NCBI GenBank assembly: GCA_040770645.1
Contig: JAXGIS010000004.1
Location: forward strand, 62,001 to 126,000
Source of the DNA: JAAYZX01 sp040770645
Lineage (GTDB): Bacteria > Actinomycetota > Thermoleophilia > RBG-16-64-13
DNA length: 64,000 nucleotides
Reading direction: 5' to 3'
Shown here: positions 45,171 to 55,200 of the stretch, in pieces
How positions within the stretch are numbered: the first letter of the stretch is position 1
Layout of the letters: every line of letters starts with the position of its first letter
The notes under the pieces: model-generated
What the model was told of the DNA's origin: nothing
Seen by the model: only the letters and a program-made list of their open reading frames with translations
The model's database searches: none
Made by a program: the position numbers and the translations under genes

Positions 45171-46471
45171 ATGGAAACGCAGGAATCGTCATCACTGGTG
45201 GAGTTGGGACGGGCCACCCGCGAGGCCTCCCGCGTTCTGGCAGACCTCGCCCCAGACCTGCGCGCCCAAGCCATCGAGCACATGGCCCTGGCTCTGGAGG
45301 AAGCGGCCACCGAGATCGTGGCCGCCAACCGTGAGGATCTGGCGGCGGCCGAGGCCGAGGGGCTCTCCAGCGCCCTATACGCCCGCCTCAAACTGGACGA
45401 GGCCAAGCTCCGCTCGGAGATCGCCGGGTGCGCAGTGTGGGCCGGCTGCCCGACCCAGTGGGACAGAGACAATTCTGCCGCGAGCTGGACACAGACCTCA
45501 TACTGACCCGGGTGACATGTCCGGTGGGCGTGCTGGGAGTCATCTTCGAGTCACGACCGGACGCCGCCATCCAGATATCCGCCTTGGCCGTGAAGTCGGG
45601 TAACGGGGCCATCCTCAAAGGCGGTCGCGAGGCCGAACGCTCCTGCCGAGCCATACTGGCGGCCCTGCGGCGCGGACTGGCGCGCAGCGCCGCGCCCGCC
45701 GACGCCCTGCAACTTCTCACCACGCGCGAGGAGATCACGCAATTGCTCACGCTCGACCGCTACGTGGACCTCATCATCCCCCGCGGCTCCAATGCCTTCG
45801 TCCGTTACGTACAGGACAACACCCGCATCCCCGTCCTGGGCCACGCCGACGGCATCTGCCATCTGTACGTCGACCGCGCCGCCGATATCAACCGGGCGGT
45901 GAGACTGGCTGTGGATGCCAAGGTGCAATACGCCGCCGCCTGCAACGCCATCGAGACGTTGCTGGTCCACAGCGAGATCGCGCCCGCGTTTCTGCCCCCC
46001 GCCGCGGCCGCCCTGCGGGAGCGTGGGGTGCGACTCTTGGCCGACGGCCGAGCCGCTGCCCACATCCCCGAAGCCGAAACCACCACCGACAACGACTGGC
46101 ACACCGAGTACCTGGACCTGGTGCTGGCTGTTAAGACCGTGGATTCACTGCAGGAGGCCATCGACCACATCAATATCTTCGGCTCCCGCCATACCGATGC
46201 CATCGTCACGGAGGACGCTGAAGCCGCCCGTGCCTTCCTCTCCCAGGTGGACAGCGCCGGTGTCTACCATAACGCCTCCACCCGCTTTGCCGACGGCTTC
46301 CGCTACGGTTTCGGCGCTGAGGTGGGTATCAGTACGCAGAAGATGCCGCCACGCGGACCGGTGGGCCTGGAGGGGCTGGTCACGTACAAGTACCTTCTTG
46401 AAGGCGTAGGTCAGGTGGTGGCGGACTACACGGGGCCTGAGGCACGCTCCTTCACCCATCGCGATCTCTAA
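45171..46471 (+). CDS. proA: Glutamate-5-semialdehyde dehydrogenase, one frameshift
   Basis: Gamma-glutamyl phosphate reductase of proline synthesis, about 433 residues. The N-terminal part is 'LVELGRATREASRVLADLAP' and 'EIVAANREDLAAAEAEG'; after a one-base loss near 45424-45428 (G run) it continues 'VGRLPDPVGQRQFCRELDTD'. The NADP loop is 'SALAVKSGNGAILKGG', and the catalytic cysteine is in 'VQYAAACNAIETLLVH'. The end contains 'EVGISTQKMPPRGPVGLEGL'. The ATG at 45171 follows AGGAGG. As proline synthesis is basic metabolism, the break is likely a sequencing error. The next gene follows after two nt. Confidence 0.95.
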
Positions 46472-46473
46472 GG

Positions 46474-46863
46474 ATGAACGCCGATTCCCCGGATATGAGC
46501 AACCGCCCGGCCGCTGCGGATCTCGTCACCGACCACAGACCCTGGGGCTACTTCGTGGTCTTGGAAGACGCCTGTGATCACAAGGTCAAGCGCATAGTGG
46601 TACATCCGGGGCGGCGCCTGAGCCTTCAGCGTCATCAGCACAGATGCGAGCACTGGGTGGTACTCACGGGGTCGGCGCTGGTCACTCTGGATGATCGTGT
46701 TCTTCCCTTGGAACCGGGGGGCACCCTCGACATATCCGCGGGTCAGATCCACCGCATAGAGAACACCGGGGACATCGACCTGGAGATCATCGAGGTCCAA
46801 CGAGGAGATTATTGCGGCGAAGATGATATCGAACGATTCGAGGACGATTTCGGCCGCTGCTGA
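46474..46863 (+). CDS. Mannose-6-phosphate isomerase type II-like cupin
   Basis: 129 residues, one cupin domain like the C-terminal part of bifunctional GDP-mannose pyrophosphorylase/mannose-6-phosphate isomerases. It opens with 'VTDHRPWGYFVVLEDACDHK' and has the metal-binding strand 'QRHQHRCEHWVVLTGSALV', then 'GGTLDISAGQIHRIENTGD'. It may interconvert mannose and fructose 6-phosphate or bind another sugar. The ATG at 46474 lies two nt after proA; a second ATG at 46495 is possible. Confidence 0.88.
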   Translation: MNADSPDMSNRPAAADLVTDHRPWGYFVVLEDACDHKVKRIVVHPGRRLSLQRHQHRCEHWVVLTGSALVTLDDRVLPLEPGGTLDISAGQIHRIENTGDIDLEIIEVQRGDYCGEDDIERFEDDFGRC

Positions 46864-47047
46864 CACGGGCCTCCGGCGCCGACCCGCCGTTGTGGCTGCT
46901 TCTGGCGCCCGGCCGTCGTCGGTATGAATCCACGGTATCCGGCCGTCGCCGTGCATCCAGCCGCCTTCCCGAGTTTGCCCACAGTCCATGCGGGCAACTT
47001 ATCTTCTGGACACTGTCGGTCCAGTGCGCAGTCGCAGAGGGGCTCAC

Positions 47048-47857
47048 GTGGAACTGAATAAGCTGTCAGGCACGGCCGTCATCACCGGAGCCTCGAGCGG
47101 CATAGGTGCAGCCTACGCCCTCGAACTGGCCCGACGCGGGCTGCGCCCCGTGCTGGTAGCGAGACGGCAGGGCCTGTTGGAGGAGGTGGCCGCACGCATA
47201 CATCAGGTCACCGGCGTTACCTGCGAGATCTGGAAGGCCGATCTCTCGCGCCGCCACCAGGTGGAAGAGGTGGCCGTGAAGTTGGAAGCCATACCCGATC
47301 TAAGCATGTTGGTGAACAATGCAGGCTTGGGGTTGGTGGGGAAGTTCGACTGCACCGACGCCGCCACCCACGCCGGCACGTTGGAGCTGCACGTGGTGGC
47401 CCCCACCCTGCTCTCCCGTGCAGCATTGCCCGGAATGCTGATGCGCGGTTGTGGCGCCATCGTGTTCACGGCCTCGGTCGCCGCGTTCTTCTGGTTGCCG
47501 GACAACGTGAACTACTGCACCACCAAAGCCTTTGACGTCATGCTCGCCGACTGCCTGGCACAGGAGGTGAGAGGGACCGGTGTGGCAGTGCAGGCCCTCT
47601 GCCCGGGTTTCGTCAGAACCGAGTTCCACGATCGTTTGGGGCCGGAGTGGGAACGTATTCGCCGCCTCCCGCGGTCCCTCTGGCTTTCGCCAGAGCAAGT
47701 GGTGGCCGCCTCGCTCGCGGGACTTGAACGCGATCGCCCCTTGGTGGTGACAGGACTGCCCTACCGCCTGCTCGCCGCTCTCGGCCGGCAACCGCTGTTG
47801 CGTCCGACCCTCCGAGCCGCCACCCGCATCTGGCACCGCCGGACGGCGTGCCCCTGA
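47048..47857 (+). CDS. Short-chain dehydrogenase/reductase
   Basis: Classical SDR of 269 residues. It has the NAD(P) motif 'AVITGASSGIGAAYALELA', then 'LVNNAGLGLVGKF' and the catalytic 'YCTTKAFD' with Tyr and Lys; the serine is in 'IVFTASVAAFFWLP'. The Arg residues after the cofactor loop ('VARRQ') favour NADPH. The GTG at 47048 follows GAGGGG; the track's earlier codon at 46988 would add a non-homologous tail. It looks like the YqjQ/DltE-type group, which acts on lipid or carbonyl substrates. Function not known in detail. Confidence 0.9.
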   Translation: MELNKLSGTAVITGASSGIGAAYALELARRGLRPVLVARRQGLLEEVAARIHQVTGVTCEIWKADLSRRHQVEEVAVKLEAIPDLSMLVNNAGLGLVGKFDCTDAATHAGTLELHVVAPTLLSRAALPGMLMRGCGAIVFTASVAAFFWLPDNVNYCTTKAFDVMLADCLAQEVRGTGVAVQALCPGFVRTEFHDRLGPEWERIRRLPRSLWLSPEQVVAASLAGLERDRPLVVTGLPYRLLAALGRQPLLRPTLRAATRIWHRRTACP

Positions 47858-48003
47858 GCGCACCACCCACCGCCGCCCCAGCTCAGAACCTAGGCATAGA
47901 AGAGCCGGCGCCTCAACCAGAATCCATTCGGTCAATGCGGCGTACAAGTACAAAAAACATCGAGGGCGTGGCCAACACAGGCGTGGCTACAGGCAGGTGG
48001 TAC

Positions 48004-48009
48004 TACAAT
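48004..48009 (+). promoter_or_regulatory. Possible -10 box of the SLH protein gene
   Basis: TACAAT, 53 nt before the ATG at 48063. No convincing -35 at the right distance. Confidence 0.3.
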
Positions 48010-48062
48010 AGAGAGAATGTGAACGAAGCCCCACTGCCGGCGGGCATAACAAAGGGGGGGTC

Positions 48063-49688
48063 ATGGACTACGTAACGTGCCGCCATGGACATCCACTCTG
48101 TTCAAATACGCGGCGGGCCGAATCTGTTTCTCAGCTTCACCGTGCCCGCGCCTTCATTTTCGTAGTGCTGGCAGCGGTCGTGGCGTTGTGTGCATGGGTG
48201 GCGGCACTACCCGCGCCGGCCGCAGCCGCGCCGGCCAATGATCTCTTCTTCGTTCACCTCGGACACATATGGCGCTGGGACGGAGCGACCAGCCGAGTTT
48301 ATCCCTTCACTCAGCCCAACGGGAACCGGGTGGGGAACGTCGCGTGGTCGGTGAACGGAAACTGCGTGGCCTGGACGGAGTCCGTGCCCGGCTATCCCGG
48401 GTCGCAACGAGTGCACGTCAAAGAGCGGGTGGCGAACCCGACGGGGGACTGGAAAGAGCACGTGATCGACATCGCCTGGGCGGATGTCGCCGCCGTATCC
48501 CCGGACGGCCGACGGGTGATGGTGTCAGTGGAAGGCACGCCAAGTGGCATCACCACCTACGAGGTGATTATTCAGACGAATGAAATCGTGGCCACCCGCC
48601 CCGGTTGGGTCTGGGCGGCCTGGTCCCCAACCAACATCTTGATCGCATACAACAAACTCACACAAACCGCCCCCTTCGGTCTCGTCGGCTCCAGTTTCTG
48701 GATGTACAACCAGATAACCAAGACCGATACGGAAATCCCTGTCCCGACTGCGGGGCAGACGGAACAGGACTACCGAGCGCGGGCGCCGCAGTGGTCTCCC
48801 ACCGGAACCTCCATCGTCTTTTCCAAACGCAACATAACCGAACACCGCGACGTCTTGGCAAGCATCGACATGAATACCCTCACAGTCACCAATAGGCTCG
48901 ACGTCACCGAATTCGGCTCCCACGACAAGCGGTGGTACTACACGCCGACCGGTCTGGAGTGGCTGTATGTGGAAACGACCCCCAAGGGCGGCGGTCAACC
49001 CACCATCTCCGAGCTGACTTCCGGCATTTTCGGCCTGTGGCCCGAGTTCCTGGAATCGTCTTTTGGAATGAACGCCTCTCTGCCGGCCCAGAGCCCTTTC
49101 ACCGACGTTCCCCACAGCAGTTGGTACTATCACGCCGTAGTGACGATGCGCGCCAAGGAACTGATCAGTGGCTACGCGGACGACACCTTCCGACCCACCG
49201 AGCCACTGCTCAGAGCTCAGTTCGCCAAGATGATAACCACCGTCGCCAAGCTGGCGGTGGACGAGAACATGCCTCTACCACCTTTTTCCGATCTGGGCCC
49301 CGACGACACCACCACCCTCTATCCCCATGAGTACATCGCCGCCGCGTACAACGCCAGCATCGTCATGGGCACAAGCGCCACCACCTTCTCCCCCTGGAAC
49401 AATGTCACCCGCGCCCAGGCCATGACCATGATCGTGCGGGCGGCGGATAAGCTATGGCCGGGACTGTTGGAGCCGGTACCTGTGAAGTTCACGGGTTACC
49501 TGGCCGGATTCCAAGATCCCACCCACGGCGCCCAGGCCCGCAAGGCTGAGTGGAACAACCTGCTCAAGGGGATCACGCTCGCGGGCTGGGATCCCTGGGC
49601 GAAGGCGACCCGAGCCGAGGTGGCGCAGATGCTCTTCAATCTGCTTGAGATACATGGACCCATGCAGCGCGTGCGGATAGTCTCGTAG
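48063..49688 (+). CDS. Secreted surface protein: beta-propeller-like domain plus three SLH repeats
   Basis: 541 residues. A long signal region ends with 'VVALCAWVAALPAPAAAAPA'. The N-terminal domain has TolB/WD-like blades: 'IWRWDGATSRVYPFTQ', 'AAVSPDGRRVMVSVEG', 'AAWSPTNILIAYNKL', 'PQWSPTGTSIVFSKRN'. Three C-terminal S-layer homology repeats begin 'PFTDVPHSSWYYHAVVTMR', 'PPFSDLGPDDTTTLYPHEYI' and 'LAGFQDPTHGAQARKAEWN', each with the SLH pattern ending in TRA(Q/E). These repeats anchor the protein to cell-wall polymer, so the envelope is of a Gram-positive or SLH-bearing type. The ATG at 48063 follows AAAGGGGGG. Confidence 0.92.
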   Translation: MDYVTCRHGHPLCSNTRRAESVSQLHRARAFIFVVLAAVVALCAWVAALPAPAAAAPANDLFFVHLGHIWRWDGATSRVYPFTQPNGNRVGNVAWSVNGNCVAWTESVPGYPGSQRVHVKERVANPTGDWKEHVIDIAWADVAAVSPDGRRVMVSVEGTPSGITTYEVIIQTNEIVATRPGWVWAAWSPTNILIAYNKLTQTAPFGLVGSSFWMYNQITKTDTEIPVPTAGQTEQDYRARAPQWSPTGTSIVFSKRNITEHRDVLASIDMNTLTVTNRLDVTEFGSHDKRWYYTPTGLEWLYVETTPKGGGQPTISELTSGIFGLWPEFLESSFGMNASLPAQSPFTDVPHSSWYYHAVVTMRAKELISGYADDTFRPTEPLLRAQFAKMITTVAKLAVDENMPLPPFSDLGPDDTTTLYPHEYIAAAYNASIVMGTSATTFSPWNNVTRAQAMTMIVRAADKLWPGLLEPVPVKFTGYLAGFQDPTHGAQARKAEWNNLLKGITLAGWDPWAKATRAEVAQMLFNLLEIHGPMQRVRIVS

Positions 49689-49789
49689 ACGAGGGCAACG
49701 GCGCAAAAGGCCCGCGCATCTCGGTCACGGCAAACAAAGGCAGTCAATCCGCCGCCGCCGGAGCCGGCGGCCGGCTTACCGCCGCCGCC

Positions 49790-50639
49790 ATGGCCACCAT
49801 GTTGCTGCTCTGTTTCATTTGGGGCGGCAATCTCGTGGCCATCAAGATCTCCAACCGCGGCTTCGATCCGCTATTCGCGGCCACGCTGCGTTCGGTGGGC
49901 GCCGCCGTCCTTCTGGGTGGCTGGGCGCTCATCACCCGCCACTCCCTGCGCATCAGTCGCACGGCGTTCACCTACGCCGTGGTCATCGGCCTGTTCTTTG
50001 GCTTGGAGTTTCTCTTCCTCTTCTGGGGAACCAAGTTCACACTGGCTTCGCGTGGCACCATCCTGGTTTACACCAGCCCGTTCTGGGTGGCCCTCGGCGG
50101 CCACTTCATTCTGCGTGAGCGTCTCTCTGTTCCCAAAGTCGCCGGCCTGCTGTTGGCGTTCGGCGGCGTAGCGGCCGTTTTCGCCACTAAACCAGGAACC
50201 CTCCTCCACCTACCTCCTCGGTGACGCCATGGAGATCGTGGCAGCCGTGTCGTGGGCCATCAGCACCCTATACAGCAAGAAGTCCATGAACAAAGCCCTA
50301 CTCAGCCCGCTTCAACTACTTTTCTACCAGGTGCTGGTCTCGATTCCGCTGCTGCTGGGGGCCAGCCTCATCTTCGAGGGAGTGCCGGCCGTGACCTGGC
50401 GCGTTGATGCCATCCTGTCACTCGCACACCAGACGGTGATCATCGTCAGCATCACCTATCTGGTCTGGTTCTGGTTGTTGGGTAAGTTTCAGGCCGGCCA
50501 CATCACGGCCTTCTCGTTCTTCACCCCCTCTTTCGGGGTTGCCATGGGGGGACTGTTTCTGGGCGAACCCATCACCTGGTTGCTGGCCCTGGGCGTCTCC
50601 TTGGTCGCCGTCGGCATCTACCTGGTGCAACGCCGGTAG
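49790..50639 (+). CDS. EamA/DMT-family transporter, one frameshift
   Basis: Two EamA repeats, about 283 residues. The first repeat begins 'MLLLCFIWGGNLVAIKIS' and runs to 'GLLLAFGGVAAVFATKPG'; after a shift near 50185-50200 it continues 'YLLGDAMEIVAAVSWAIST' to 'LLALGVSLVAVGIYLVQRR'. It exports a metabolite or drug of unknown identity. The frame is open before 49790, so the exact start is not sure. Intact apart from the shift. It converges with the hydrolase gene; the gap 50640-50740 has short repeats of CTCCGGCCG. Confidence 0.85.
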
Positions 50640-50749
50640 CCGGAGCATCCGGGAGGCAACGGCAGGCCGTCCAACCCACCCCGGCCGGCGATCGAACCGA
50701 CTCCGGCCGGCAGTAAACCCACTCCGGCCGCCGCCCTCATCATCCGGGT

Positions 50750-51549
50750 TTACCGATTTCGACCCACGAACTCGCTGATGGCCGCGAAGTAGTCCTCCAT
50801 GGCGGTATCCAGCAGATCATTGTGCCCTCCCGGCAGTGCCAACAGCGCTTATCGGTGGCCGCCGCATTCGCGTACAGCTCCTCCCCTTCCGTGAAGGGCA
50901 CAATACTGTCTCTACGTCCGTGAATGATAAGGGTGGGTATGGTGACGGAGCGCAGCTTCACCTTGTTGAGGAAGACCCCATCATCTCCAAGCACGTCGTC
51001 CCGGTCCGGCCTATACCGGTCCCAACGGTAGCGGAAGTTGTTGGCGGCGCCGCTCTCGATGATGACACCACACAACTCACGCTGATGGTGCAACGCCACC
51101 TCACAGGCCGGGATACTACCGATGGAACGCCCCATCACGAACACGCTGGGTGACAGCCCCTCCCTGTGCACCACCTGTCGCAAAGCCATGAAAGCCGCTC
51201 GCGCGTCGCTGAGCACATTGGTGAAGGTGGGCTCTCCGTCACTACCCCCATATCCGCGATAGTCCACCACGAAGAGGTTGATGCCCTGCTCAAGGTACAC
51301 AGGTGCCACCCACTCATAGTCTAGGACGGTCTCACCATTTCCGTGGAAGTAGAGAATGGTGGGTAGATTCTTCTCCCGCACCCAGTATTTGCATCCCAAC
51401 CGGGCGCCGTCCTCCGCCTGGATATAGCTGGAGAGGTGAGCTCGATGGAGCTCGCGCTGCGCCGAAGGATAGCCGTAGGCATAGGCGAGCGGGAATAGCT
51501 CGCAAAGCACCCGGGGGTCGTCGAGAAACGACATCTCTATATCCGTCAC
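50750..51549 (-). CDS. Alpha/beta-hydrolase, frameshift near the end
   Basis: About 265 residues. 'LPTILYFHGNGETVLDYEW' gives the oxyanion region (HGNG), 'VFVMGRSIGSIPACEVALH' the nucleophile Ser in GxSxG, 'LIIHGRRDSIVPFTEGEEL' the acid, and the expected His lies in 'LPGGHNDLLDTAMEDYF', reached after a shift near 50855. It resembles bem46/ABHD13-like hydrolases with unknown ester or peptide substrates. The GTG at 51549 follows GGAGGAGG. Probably co-transcribed with the upstream tag gene (25 nt gap). Confidence 0.85.
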
Positions 51550-51574
51550 GGCATCCTCCTCCAATACCCGGTGA

Positions 51575-52162
51575 CTAGGCGCCTCCGCCGAGTTCGGTCC
51601 AGCGGAAGCAGTCTGTGGTGTGGTCGTTGACCATGCCCGTAGCCTGCATATGGGCATAGCAGATAGTGGGACCCACGAAGGCGAAGCCCCGACGCTTGAG
51701 ATCTCGGCTCAGGCTCTCGGCGACCGGCGTGGTGGCCGGGACGTCCCGCACCGAGCGCCAAGCGTTCTGGATGGGCCTCCCTTCGGTGAAACGCCAGATA
51801 TACGCGTCGAAACTACCGTACTCCTCCTGCACGGCCAGAAAGGCCCGTGCGTTGGTGACCGCCGCCTCCACCTTGCGCCGGTTGCGGATTATGCCCACGT
51901 CTGCCAACAGACGCTCCACCTCATCCGCACCGAACGCGGCCACTACGGCAGGATCAAAGCCGGCGAAGGCACGACGATAGCCCTCGCGGCGCCGCAGGAT
52001 GGTTAGCCAACTGAGCCCAGCCTGGGCTCCTTCCAGGATGAGAAACTCAAACAGCGTGCGATCGTCGTGAACCGGAACCCCCCATTCGACATCGTGGTAG
52101 TCGATGTACAGGGGATCGGGACCGGCCCAAGCACAGCGCGCAGGTTGAGGTTGAGTAGTCAC
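51575..52162 (-). CDS. tag: DNA-3-methyladenine glycosylase I
   Basis: Removes 3-methyladenine from DNA in base-excision repair. 195 residues; the N-terminal 'RCAWAGPDPLYIDYHDVEWG' contains the zinc-binding Cys and His and the family pattern CxW...YHDxEWG. Also typical are 'GAQAGLSWLTILRRREGYR' and 'RGFAFVGPTICYAHMQATGM'. The GTG at 52162 follows GAGGTGG; the longer frame to 52225 is Arg/Pro-rich and unlikely. It is divergent from the lhr-like helicase gene. Confidence 0.95.
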   Translation of the reverse strand: MTTQPQPARCAWAGPDPLYIDYHDVEWGVPVHDDRTLFEFLILEGAQAGLSWLTILRRREGYRRAFAGFDPAVVAAFGADEVERLLADVGIIRNRRKVEAAVTNARAFLAVQEEYGSFDAYIWRFTEGRPIQNAWRSVRDVPATTPVAESLSRDLKRRGFAFVGPTICYAHMQATGMVNDHTTDCFRWTELGGGA

Positions 52163-52238
52163 ACGCCACCTCGCAGGTCGTGGGGCCGGAGCGACACGCT
52201 CCGGCACGGCCTCTGGGCAGAACACCGGGCTTTGAAGG

Positions 52239-55200
52239 ATGATAGTCGCTATGGAGCAACACGTACAGCCGGAGGGCCTCGGCTCTTTCTCTCAACCGGT
52301 GCAGAACTGGTTCCAGAACACCTTTGGTAAGCCCACCTTGCCGCAGGAAGCCGGGTGGCCGCCCATACAGCGCGGAGAGCATACCCTACTGTTGGCCCCC
52401 ACAGGCTCGGGCAAAACACTGGCCGCCTTTCTATGGGGGATTGACCGCCTATTTCGCGAGTTCACCCCCGAACAGGGGCCGGCATCTCATCCTTTGGGTA
52501 TCAGACTCCTCTACATCTCACCGCTCAAGGCCCTCAACAACGATATCGAGCGCAACCTGCGTGTCCCCTTGGCCGGCATCCGACAGGCGGCCGCGGACTT
52601 GGGTCTTGGTGCCCCCGATGTGCACGTGGCCGTCCGCTCCGGCGATACCCCGCCGCGGGAACGCCGCGCCGCCCTCCGGCGCCCCCCGCACATACTGATC
52701 ACTACGCCCGAATCACTCTATCTCATGCTGACCAGCCCCCGCGCCCGCACCCTCTTCCACACGGTGCACACCGTCATCGTGGACGAAATCCACACGCTGG
52801 CTGGTAACAAGCGCGGGGTGCACCTCGCCCTCAGCCTCGAACGGCTTCAGCATCTCGCCGCAGGCCGCATCCAACGCATCGGCCTCTCCGCCACCATCCG
52901 GCCGCTCGATGAAGTGGCGAGATTCCTGGGTGGAGCCGAATGGGTGCCGGCCCAAGAACCAGATCGAGTCGACACCCCAACATCACATCTGCCGAAGGCC
53001 GACCCTGCGCCCTCCCTCGACCTGCAACCCCGCCCGGTGACCGTGGTGGATGCCGGCTACCAGAAACCCCTGGACCTACGCATAGAGACGATCGTACCCG
53101 GATTCCGTGACCTCCCGGGGGGCTCCGTATGGCCGCTTCTGATAGCCCGCCTCTCTGCGCTCATCGACCGGCACCGCACTACGCTCATCTTCGCCAACAA
53201 CCGACGCCTGGCGGAACGCACCGCGGACCGCCTGAACGTACAGCGTGCCGCGGAGGCCCGGGGGGAGCCGGGCGGGTTGCTACAGATGGGGGTGGCGGTG
53301 GGCGCCGGATTCACCGCTGCGGGGCAAGGAGATCACGATAACCCCATCCGCGCCCATCACGGAAGCATGTCGCGCGAGGCGCGACTACAGATGGAGCAGG
53401 ACCTCAAAACAGGCCGCTTGGACGCTTTGGTGGGCACGTCGTCGCTGCAGTTGGGCATCGACATCGGAGCGGTGGACCTGGTGGTGCAGTTGGGGTCACC
53501 CAAAGCGGTGTCAGAGGGACTGCAGCGGGTGGGGCGGGCGGGCCACCTGGTCGGCCAAACCAGCGTGGGCCGGTTCTTTGCTCTGCACCGTGAGGATTTA
53601 GTGGAAGCCGCCGCCGTAGCGGGAGGCATGCTCCGAGGTGAAGTGGAGGCCACCATCACTCCCCACGCCCCGCTCGACGTGCTCGCGCAGCAGGTGGTGG
53701 CGGCCGTGGCCACCGACTCCTGGCACGTTGAAGACCTCTTCCAACTCGTGCGGCAGGCCTACCCCTACCGCTCGTTGACCCTGCCGGCCTTCCAAGCCGT
53801 GCTCGATATGCTGTCCGGCCGCTACCCGGCCCAAACCCACCGGCAGCTACGCCCTCGTCTATCGTGGGATCGCGTCAACGGAGTGCTGGCCGCCCTCCCC
53901 GGCTCGCGTCTGCAGGCGATGAGTAACCCAGGGACCATCACCGACCGGGGCGCTTTCGGAGCGTACCTTCCGGATGGGAAGACCCGCATTGGGGAGTTGG
54001 ATGAAGAGTTCGTATTCGAAACCCGGGTGGGCGATACGTTCATGCTGGGAGCCCAGGTCTGGCGCGTGCTCGAAATAACCGACGACCGCGTGGTGGTGGG
54101 AGAGTCGCCCGGTTCCACGCCGCGAATGCCGTTCTGGAGAGGCGACTACCCCTGGCGCCCATACGACCTCGGGTGCCGCGTGGGCGCATTTCGCCGCGAA
54201 GTGGCCGAACGCCTGGCTTCATTGCGGGATGAACTGGGAGTGGACACATGCCGCGGAGTTCTAGACGGCACCGAGCTGAGCGGTCTCGCCAACATCCGGT
54301 CTTGGCTCGCCCACGACTACGCTCTGGACCCCGCCTCAGTGGACACCATCCTGGATTACGTAGCCGCGCAGGTGGACAAGATCGGCACCGTCGCCTCCGA
54401 CACCACGATCATCCTCGAAGTCTTCGACGATCCCCTCGGCGACCCCCGCCTCGTGGTCCACTCCTCGTTTGGAGGGAAGGTCAACGGGGCTTGGGCCCTG
54501 GTGCTGGCTGCGCGACTACGTGAACGGATCGGCGTACAGGTGGAAACCCAGGCGAGTGACGACGGCATCCTGCTTCGCTTCCCCGACACCGACACCGAAG
54601 GCCTCGCCGACGTCGACTTCCCTCTGGACCTCCTGGTCGGACTCGGCCCGGACGAAGCCCGCCGCCGCCTACTCTTGGAACTTCCCCATTCGGCGGTATT
54701 TGGAGCCCAATTCCGCCAGAACGCGGCGCGCGCGCTCCTGCTCCCCGGACTGCACGCGGGCAGGAGAACGCCCTTCTGGCTGCAACGGCTCAGGGCACGC
54801 GACCTCCTGCAGGCGGTGAGGGGCTTCCCCGATTTTCCCATCTTGTTGGAGACGTACCGTGATTGCTTAGAAGATGTGATGGATCTCCCCCACCTGGAGC
54901 AGGTGCTGGCCGCGCTGGAACAGGGTGAGATACAGGCCGTGGTGGCCGAAACGCTGACCCCTTCCCCGGCGGCCCAGAGCCTGATGCGCGACTTCATCAG
55001 CGTTTACATGTACGAAGGCGATGCCCCCAAAGCGGACCGCCGCTTCCACGATTTGGCGCTGAATCTGGATCTGCTCCAAGATCTGCTCCGCGACGTTGAT
55101 CTGGCCCGACTGCTGGAACCTGAGGCTCTACGTGAGGTCGAATCTCGGCTTCAACACACCGCTCCGGGGACCAAAGCCCGTACCGGAGATGAGCTGGCTT

